A stretch of 19,037 bases of DNA, from positions 1 through 19,037 of the forward strand of contig DFIB01000076.1 in NCBI GenBank assembly GCA_002371375.1. Reading direction: 5' to 3'. Source of the DNA: Mageeibacillus sp. UBA3708 (GTDB taxonomy: Bacteria > Bacillota > Clostridia > Saccharofermentanales > Saccharofermentanaceae). Numbering within the stretch: position 1 is the stretch's first letter; every line of letters begins with the position of its first letter. Both the position numbers and the translations under genes were made by a program. The notes beneath the pieces were generated by a model. It searched no databases, was not told the DNA's origin, and saw only the letters and a list, made by a program, of their open reading frames with translations. This document shows positions 14,050 through 19,037 of this stretch, one piece after another.

Positions 14050-15426
14050 ATGAAGGATTTTACAAGAGTATTTAGTTTTGCACTAAGTATTACTGTCGCC
14101 GTCTCAATGGCATCGGGAGTAATTGTCCCACAGCCTGTACTTGCAGATGAGACTGTAGCTCTCTTGGATGAGAGTTTTGAGAAGGGATCATTGCCTGAAG
14201 GCTGGTCTGTTTCAGATGAGGGAGGATTCTATGCCTGGGGGATCGGCAAAGGATGTTTTGGCCCGAATAGTGTAGATAAAGGTCATACCGGCAACAACAA
14301 CGCCAAAGTGGGCGGTCAGAAGGATGGACACAATGATCATGACATTATAACGAAGACCATAGATCTCTCTGATTGTGATTCGGCAACCCTGAGTTACTGG
14401 TATGCCAACAAAGCCCAGCTCATAGAAACAGTAGGTGGTGTAGAACATTATGATGTGCCCGATCAGATGTATGTCTATTACAGCATCGACGGCTCAACAT
14501 GGACTCAGCTGGCACATCACGAAGGCGAATATCTGAAATGGACTAACAATACCATTACTCTTCCCGACGGTGCTTTGTCTGATAACGTCAGGTTCAAGTT
14601 TATGGTACATGGTACTGATGGAGGATGGGGTTATGCTCTCGACGATGTTGCAGTATCAGCCGATTACTCACACACCCATTCTTTCGAGTATTCCGCTTCC
14701 GGTGATACTGTTACTGCAACCTGTACAGGTGCGCATGTTTGCACCCTGACGGATAGCAAGGTCGAACTGTCAATTGTAAAGCCGGAATTGGAAACATTCG
14801 GTGAGAGTGGAGATTCTTCTGCGACACTTTCCGGCACTGACGCCTTCAACAGCGCAACAGGACTTAATGTATCGGCTTCAGATATCAAATATACAGGCAG
14901 AGGTGACACTGAATATAGTGAGAGCAGCACGGCTCCGACAGCTACAGGAACTTATACAGCAAAGATCACAATTGAAGGACAGACTGCGTCAGTTGATTAC
15001 TCTATCGCCCCTATTTACTATTCTTTCGTCGGTGATGGTGACTTGACACACACATTAACAACAGACTCTACATTGGCATTTACGGCAAAACGTAATATCA
15101 GTGATGAGAAAACGATTGAGAAGTTCGAAGGAATACTGATAGATGGGGAGAAAGCTCCTGATGATGCTTATACTGCCAAGAGCGGTAGCATAGTTGTCAC
15201 ATTAAGTGCAAAATATCTCAACACTTTGTCTGTTGGAGAACATACGATCTCTCTGTTATTCAGTGATGCAGATGCAATCGAGACAACATTCACTATTAAG
15301 AAGGCACCTGAGCAATCTCCTCAGACGGGAGATTCAGCAAGTTCAGTGATTCTGCTTCTTGCCGCTATGATGCTTACTGCGGGCGTGGCTATGACCTGCA
15401 AGGCATTCAGGAAGAAAGAGGCATAA
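14050..15426 (+). CDS. secreted cell-wall-anchored protein with SPQTG sorting signal
   Basis: The 458-aa protein has a signal peptide (cleavage expected after VLA, residue 32) and an N-terminal jelly-roll-like domain (about 37-212) of the type found in MAM/cleaved-adhesin modules. A HTHSFEYSASG...TATC module with paired cysteines follows, then Ig-like beta domains to about 415, the motif SPQTG (423-427), a hydrophobic stretch and a basic tail. This is the sortase substrate layout, with SPxTG instead of LPxTG, so it is probably exposed on the wall. The function is probably adhesion or carbohydrate binding. ATG 14050 is preferred over an upstream ATG at 14011 because GGAGG lies 8 bp before it. 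A weak TTACGG-16-TAAAAT promoter (13993-14020) precedes it. Confidence 0.85.
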   Translation: MKDFTRVFSFALSITVAVSMASGVIVPQPVLADETVALLDESFEKGSLPEGWSVSDEGGFYAWGIGKGCFGPNSVDKGHTGNNNAKVGGQKDGHNDHDIITKTIDLSDCDSATLSYWYANKAQLIETVGGVEHYDVPDQMYVYYSIDGSTWTQLAHHEGEYLKWTNNTITLPDGALSDNVRFKFMVHGTDGGWGYALDDVAVSADYSHTHSFEYSASGDTVTATCTGAHVCTLTDSKVELSIVKPELETFGESGDSSATLSGTDAFNSATGLNVSASDIKYTGRGDTEYSESSTAPTATGTYTAKITIEGQTASVDYSIAPIYYSFVGDGDLTHTLTTDSTLAFTAKRNISDEKTIEKFEGILIDGEKAPDDAYTAKSGSIVVTLSAKYLNTLSVGEHTISLLFSDADAIETTFTIKKAPEQSPQTGDSASSVILLLAAMMLTAGVAMTCKAFRKKEA

Positions 15427-15448
15427 GACACAAGATTGGAGATATACC

Positions 15449-16006
15449 ATGGCAACGAGAGCAGCACTTTTTATAGCAGACGGATCAGAAGAAGTTGAGG
15501 CAATCACACCGGTTGATATCCTGCGCAGGGCAAAGATCGACGTTGATGTAGTATCGATAATGGAGAGCAAGAGAATCACTGCCTCCAGAGGAGTCGTTAT
15601 CGAGGCTGATAAACTCCTTGATGAGATCAGCTTTGACGATTACGATATGCTCATTCTCCCCGGAGGGATCAAAGGCACAAATAACCTCAAGGAATGTGGT
15701 GTTCTTAAAGAGCAACTTGTCAGGTTCAAAAACGAAGGAAAAGGGATCGCCGCAATCTGTGCAGCACCTACTGTTTTCGGTGAGCTGGGGCTTTTGGCAG
15801 GGAACAACGCGACGTGCAATCCCGGCTTCTGGAACGAGCTCAATATGTGCGGCGCCCTTGTCGATGATGACAGCAAAGTCGTGACATGCGGCAATATAAT
15901 CACGAGTCAGGCGATGGGCACTTCAGTTGACTTCGGTCTGGCAATCGTGGCGTATCTGGCAGGTCAGGAAGAGGCTGATAAGCTCAAAGCAAATATCAGG
16001 TTCTGA
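15449..16006 (+). CDS. DJ-1/PfpI-family protein
   Basis: The 185-aa cytosolic protein matches the DJ-1 branch: FIADGSEEVEAITPVDILRR with the conserved glutamate (E14/E15), LPGG at 70-73, and AAICAAP with the reactive nucleophile-elbow cysteine C104. Family members are linked to glyoxalase/deglycase activity and to oxidative stress, and ThiJ-like names are historical. The key Glu and Cys are present, so it is probably functional. GGAG sits 9 bp before the ATG. It follows the surface-protein gene by 22 bp in the same direction and may be cotranscribed, and its last 11 bp overlap the convergent GNAT gene. Confidence 0.9.
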   Translation: MATRAALFIADGSEEVEAITPVDILRRAKIDVDVVSIMESKRITASRGVVIEADKLLDEISFDDYDMLILPGGIKGTNNLKECGVLKEQLVRFKNEGKGIAAICAAPTVFGELGLLAGNNATCNPGFWNELNMCGALVDDDSKVVTCGNIITSQAMGTSVDFGLAIVAYLAGQEEADKLKANIRF

Positions 16007-16565
16007 TTAAGATCTGATGCTTGAACAATAATTTGGGCAGTTGTGATGCGTACAGCTTACCGTAAGCATCTGCGGCTTCTTCACGGGTGTGCGGTTCTCC
16101 GTTCAACGGGAATTCCAATAGAATGTAATCCACACCGAAGACGCTGGCTTGAACGCCTGTTCTGACGGCCCCGCACTTGAGATAGAATTCCAGCCTCTTC
16201 AGTCGTACTGTTGAATCCTTTACTGGCGAATGTAACGGGTCTTCCACTTCAATGAGCATGATATCGCATCTTGAGCGGATTGCCGAGGTTCCGAGACGCG
16301 ACAGGAATTCCGTCCCGAGGCCCTGTCCCCGTCTGCCCCGCACAACTGCATAATAATCGAGCAGACACGTCCTGTCATCAAAGACAAAAAAGGCGTAGCC
16401 GGCCATCTCCCCGCCGTCATAAGCACCGATGCACAAATAGTCGCCGCGCCTATACGACCTCAATATAACACCAAGCGGCTTAAGCTCATCCGCAGGAAAA
16501 TCCGCCTTCAAGTGTTCCTTGTATGTCTGTTTGATCTCATCAATGCTCAATTCTCTGATAATCAT
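15996..16565 (-). CDS. GNAT-family N-acetyltransferase
   Basis: The 189-aa protein shows the GNAT acetyl-CoA site: a beta-strand YYAVV then RGRRGQGLG (76-84), which supplies the R-x-x-G-x-G pyrophosphate loop, followed by a helix and EVEDP. The acceptor (small molecule or protein N-terminus) cannot be told. The C-terminus is less typical. No Shine-Dalgarno is visible before the ATG at 16565, so translation may be weak or the start may be misplaced; there is no better internal start near the family N-terminus. Its upstream region overlaps the promoter of the divergent tRNA-Ser gene. Confidence 0.8.
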   Translation of the reverse strand: MIIRELSIDEIKQTYKEHLKADFPADELKPLGVILRSYRRGDYLCIGAYDGGEMAGYAFFVFDDRTCLLDYYAVVRGRRGQGLGTEFLSRLGTSAIRSRCDIMLIEVEDPLHSPVKDSTVRLKRLEFYLKCGAVRTGVQASVFGVDYILLEFPLNGEPHTREEAADAYGKLYASQLPKLLFKHQILIRT

Positions 16566-16586
16566 GCATTAATGATACACAAAAAG

Positions 16587-16615
16587 TTGAATAATTTGGC
16601 GTAATCATATACAAT
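16587..16615 (+). promoter_or_regulatory. promoter of tRNA-Ser
   Basis: TTGAAT (16587-16592) and TACAAT (16610-16615) are separated by 17 bp and end 11 bp before the tRNA 5' end, a standard housekeeping promoter. Confidence 0.7.
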
Positions 16616-16626
16616 ATCACGAGCAT

Positions 16627-16717
16627 GGAGACGTATCGAAGTGGTCATAACGGGGCGCACTCGAAATGCGTTGATCCCTAACGGGATCCGTGGGTTCGAA
16701 TCCCACCGTCTCCGCCA
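16627..16717 (+). tRNA. tRNA-Ser (anticodon CGA)
   Basis: The 7-bp acceptor stem (16627-16633 with 16707-16713) is perfect. The anticodon loop CTCGAAA gives CGA, reading UCG serine codons. The long variable arm (GATCCC/GGGATC) is typical of serine tRNA, the T-loop is GGTTCGAATCC, and G discriminator plus CCA are encoded. tRNA-Ser genes are frequent integration sites, and the DNA to its right is accessory in character. Confidence 0.95.
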
Positions 16718-16721
16718 CAGG

Positions 16722-16760
16722 ATGCCTGTAAACATTGCGTTTGCGGGCATTTTCATTTTC
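16722..16760 (+). terminator. Rho-independent terminator after tRNA-Ser
   Basis: A 12-bp stem with two G-U pairs (16722-16733 with 16739-16750) and a 5-nt loop is followed by TTTTCATTTT. It starts 5 nt after the CCA end. Confidence 0.8.
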
Positions 16761-16835
16761 CGAGGAAAAAGCCAATCTCACCGAAATTATTAAAAGGCTC
16801 ACAAGGCTCATTTTCTTCAGAATTCCTCGAGATCC

Positions 16836-17249
16836 TTGTGTTTATTGGCTTTCCAAGGACTCGAGAAGTCTGAATCAGGAAGACTTAAATGTCGCTCCAA
16901 AGTCATTGAAGACGATATCTTTGCTGAGAAAAGTATTCCTCACCCAAGCGACAGAGCGTTCAAGTTGTTTGAGGGCACTTATATTTGTCCTGATGACGAC
17001 CATCAATATGTATCACTTTATAGGAAAGATGGACAGATTTATCTTGAAGTCAGATCAGCGAGCGGAACTGATGTCGAAGATAATCTTTGGAATTCTTTGG
17101 TATATAGTTATTCCGCAGACAAGACTCGGATACAGAACATGGGAACTTCAGTAGTTTACAACAAGCAGATGGGCGAAACCGCAGAGAATACGGTTGAAAC
17201 CGACGAACAAGCAACAAAGGGTGTCAATTTGGGGAAAGTTATCGAATAG
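16836..17249 (+). pseudogene. gene remnant, C-terminal part of an unknown protein
   Basis: This open frame of about 137 codons has no ATG near its 5' end, only TTG at 16836 without a Shine-Dalgarno. The part from about 16900 on has protein-like composition (for example FEGTYICPDDDHQYVSLYR). I do not recognise the family. It looks like the 3' end of a gene whose 5' part was lost or frameshifted close to the tRNA-Ser terminator. The stop codon TAG (17247-17249) lies exactly in the loop of a strong hairpin. A competing frame (16735-17154) is less protein-like. Expression is doubtful since no promoter is seen. The rest of 16760-17280 holds nothing else that I can support. Confidence 0.4.
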
Positions 17250-17267
17250 AGATAATTTTCCCCAAAT
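17227..17267. repeat. 17-bp inverted repeat / strong hairpin
   Basis: Arms 17227-17243 and 17251-17267 pair over 17 bp with one G-U wobble around a 7-nt loop (GAATAGA). No T tract follows on either strand, so it is not a standard terminator. It lies between the gene remnant and the promoter of the ATPase gene. Confidence 0.8.
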
Positions 17268-17280
17268 ACAGAAACATAAC

Positions 17281-17309
17281 TTGTTTATATCTGGTGAAAG
17301 TACTATAAT
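17281..17309 (+). promoter_or_regulatory. promoter of the ATPase gene
   Basis: TTGTTT (17281-17286) and perfect TATAAT (17304-17309) are 17 bp apart and lie 41 bp upstream of the ATG at 17351. The hairpin at 17227-17267 ends 13 bp before the -35. Confidence 0.65.
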
Positions 17310-17350
17310 CGCAATAATAGAACATACCGCTTTTGCTGGTGAGGATCATT

Positions 17351-18778
17351 ATGAAAATTATTAGTAGAAAAGAAGAGAAAAAAGAGCTTGAATACTGTGA
17401 AAGGTCGAAGAAGTCAGAACTCATCTGCGTCTATGGGAGACGAAGAGTCGGAAAGACCTTTCTGGTAGAACAAACCTTTAGAGAGTTTGCTTTCAGAGCC
17501 GTAGGCTTGGAAAAAGGCACGGCAAAGCAACAACTGAAATCGTTCGGACAAAGGCTCATCGATTACGGCGATGATATAAAGAGTGCCCCCAAAGATTGGT
17601 TTGAAGCATTTTCGAGATTGGATAAAGTATTATCCAAGGATTCGGTACGCCGTTCACCAAACGGAAAAAAGATCGTATTTCTTGACGAGTTCCCGTGGTT
17701 TGCAACAAAACGGTCGGACTTCCTTGTTGCCTTTGAGGATTTTTGGAATCGCAGGGGAACTTTGGATGGAGACCTTGTTTTTATAATATGCGGTTCGGCA
17801 ACTTCGTGGATCATAAAGAATGTAATAAAAGATACCGGAAATATGTTTCAGCGGGTCACAAAGAAGGTTTTTATAGAACCGTTTACTCTAGCCGAAACAG
17901 AAGCATTCTTTAAAGACAGAGAATTTGATTGGTCCAGGGAACAGATAGCCGAATGTCAGATGATTTTTGGAGGGCTTCCCTTTTTCTTTGATCTGATGAA
18001 TCCATCTCACAGTCTTAACCAGAACATAAACAGATTGTTGTTCAATAAAGATGCACTTTACAGGGATGAAACGAGAAGATTGCTGGAGGCAACGCTCAGT
18101 GAATCACCTGTATATGATCAGATCCTGTCAAAGCTGGCATTTGCAAAGTACGGGATAAAGAAGTCCAAGTTGCAGGAAGAAATCGGCGCTTCCAATGGAA
18201 CATACGGTAGAGCGATACAGGATCTTGTAGATTGCGGATATATAATCGAGTACAAGAAAAAATACGAAGAATACAACCCACTTTATATCCAGATTATGGA
18301 TCCTTTTTTGCTGTTTCATTATCATTATCTGTCGAAAGGAAGACAGAATGACAGCTATGAGGATCTGATAAGCGACATAGGAAGATATGATAACTGGCGG
18401 GGTCAGGCTTTTGAGATATTGTGTTTTAACAACACGCACAACATAAAGGCATCATTAGGGATCAGAGGTGTTAAGACTGAAGTGTATCCTTGGTATAATT
18501 CTGAGGACAATAAGAATGAGCGTGCTCAGATAGACATGGTGATCGAAAGGGCTGACAATATCACAAACCTGTGTGAAATCAAATATACCAATAGACCTTT
18601 TGAGGTTGACGCCTCTTATGAACAGCAACTTTTAAGGAAACGGGATGTTTTCAAGGCAAAAACGGGAACATCACAGGCGTTGAAGATAATTATGATTTCC
18701 GCAAAAGGACTATCCGGAACGGCATATACTTCTTTTATATCTGACGTGATAACCCTTGATGATCTGTTTGAGGGATAG
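17351..18778 (+). CDS. ATP-binding protein with C-terminal DUF234/PD-(D/E)xK domain
   Basis: The 475-aa protein has an archaeal-type ATPase domain: Walker A GRRRVGKT (29-36), Walker B IVFLDEFPWF (108-117) and a sensor-like ICGSATSW (146-153). A winged-helix region follows (about 265-310), then a C-terminal nuclease-like core with D395 and E409-x-K411. This matches the ATPase_2 plus DUF234 family, common as single genes in anaerobes and of unknown function; links to mobile elements or defence have been suggested. ATG 17351 is chosen over 17333 because GTGAGG precedes it at good spacing and the MKIISRKEEKKEL start is typical. It has its own promoter and sits in the accessory stretch right of tRNA-Ser. 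Confidence 0.85.
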   Translation: MKIISRKEEKKELEYCERSKKSELICVYGRRRVGKTFLVEQTFREFAFRAVGLEKGTAKQQLKSFGQRLIDYGDDIKSAPKDWFEAFSRLDKVLSKDSVRRSPNGKKIVFLDEFPWFATKRSDFLVAFEDFWNRRGTLDGDLVFIICGSATSWIIKNVIKDTGNMFQRVTKKVFIEPFTLAETEAFFKDREFDWSREQIAECQMIFGGLPFFFDLMNPSHSLNQNINRLLFNKDALYRDETRRLLEATLSESPVYDQILSKLAFAKYGIKKSKLQEEIGASNGTYGRAIQDLVDCGYIIEYKKKYEEYNPLYIQIMDPFLLFHYHYLSKGRQNDSYEDLISDIGRYDNWRGQAFEILCFNNTHNIKASLGIRGVKTEVYPWYNSEDNKNERAQIDMVIERADNITNLCEIKYTNRPFEVDASYEQQLLRKRDVFKAKTGTSQALKIIMISAKGLSGTAYTSFISDVITLDDLFEG

Positions 18779-19037
18779 CTTTGTATATTGTCAGCTGAAC
18801 ACATTGCATAGTATAGGAAATCAGGATAACGGATGGATCAAGGAAGAACTGTACGTTGACAGGCTGATCGAGGTTATAAGGGCATGCGTTAATTACTACA
18901 ATGAGAAGCGACCATCTTATGACATTGGTTACGATACACCGGATAACTACTATAAAAGATATATTCACGGAGAGTTGGAACACAAAGATACATTTTCGAA
19001 GAGAGTCTTAAGTCCTGAACCGAAGTTCGTTAAGAAC
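18759..19037 (+). pseudogene. IS3-family transposase C-terminal remnant (runs off window)
   Basis: An open frame runs to the window end and reads NGWIKEEL (from about 18828), then VNYYNEKRPSYDIGYDTPDNYY, the C-terminal end of the IS3-type integrase core (N-G-W-I-K-x-E-L ... Y-N-x-x-R-P ... G-Y-x-T-P). The upstream catalytic DDE region is missing, since the preceding DNA is the ATPase gene in another frame. It is therefore the 3' tail of a broken insertion sequence. The tail after the TP motif is longer than usual and may include fused host sequence. No terminal inverted repeat could be placed because the right end is outside the window. Confidence 0.65.

Noticed and set aside
16562..16811. 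Two minus-strand ORFs across tRNA-Ser (reading RRRWDSNPR and VGFEPTDP)
   Set aside because: These are well-known false translations of the serine tRNA gene.
16735..17154. 139-codon frame overlapping the remnant
   Set aside because: Basic, low-complexity translation overlapping the terminator; the other frame is more protein-like.
1..19037. CRISPR array or prophage
   Set aside because: No regularly spaced repeats, cas genes or phage structural genes were seen.

Overview
The window looks like chromosomal DNA of an anaerobic Bacillota bacterium, most likely class Clostridia (Lachnospiraceae/Oscillospiraceae-like gut or rumen organisms). This is inferred from AGGAGG-type ribosome binding sites, TTGACA/TATAAT-type promoters, YvcK, VanZ-like, CPBP, HigBA and XRE proteins, an SPQTG sortase-type surface protein, and tRNA genes that encode CCA. 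The species cannot be fixed from the sequence alone. Packing is dense: many genes overlap by 1-18 bp and most convergent pairs show no terminator.

Layout. (1) 1-3152: tRNA-Val(GAC) with promoter and terminator, a glucose-1-phosphate thymidylyltransferase (rfbA/rmlA), a small membrane protein, a VanZ-family protein and a TPR-like protein. (2) 3192-3932: a HigB/HigA toxin-antitoxin pair on the minus strand. Its upstream region carries a perfect inverted repeat built on GAAC-N4-GTTC, the core of the Gram-positive LexA (SOS) box. (3) 3933-9966: one tightly packed minus-strand operon. It reads yvcK, radical SAM/SPASM enzyme, HPr-kinase-like ATPase, PqqD-like protein, SipW/S24-S26-like peptidase, ABC exporter, then an N-terminally truncated acyltransferase. 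Radical SAM enzyme plus PqqD plus peptidase plus exporter is the signature of a RiPP (ribosomal peptide) maturation and export system, but no precursor peptide gene is visible. This is the most interesting part of the window. (4) 10079-13818: a small DUF4870-like membrane protein, then a minus-strand operon of lipoprotein, CPBP membrane protease, XRE regulator and esterase lipoprotein. (5) 14050-16565: a secreted sortase-anchored protein, a DJ-1/PfpI-family protein and a GNAT acetyltransferase. (6) 16587-19037: tRNA-Ser(CGA) with its own promoter and terminator, followed by accessory DNA. That DNA holds a gene remnant, a strong hairpin, an ATPase with a PD-(D/E)xK C-terminus, and an IS3-type transposase remnant running off the window edge.

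Working model for the central operon (inference). A substrate peptide, encoded elsewhere or lost, is bound by the PqqD-like protein and modified by the radical SAM enzyme. It may also be phosphorylated by the HprK-like protein. The leader is then cut by the Ser/His peptidase, since the exporter has no C39 peptidase domain, and the product is exported by the ABC protein. The whole set appears to share the yvcK promoter, and the radical SAM start codon overlaps the yvcK stop codon.
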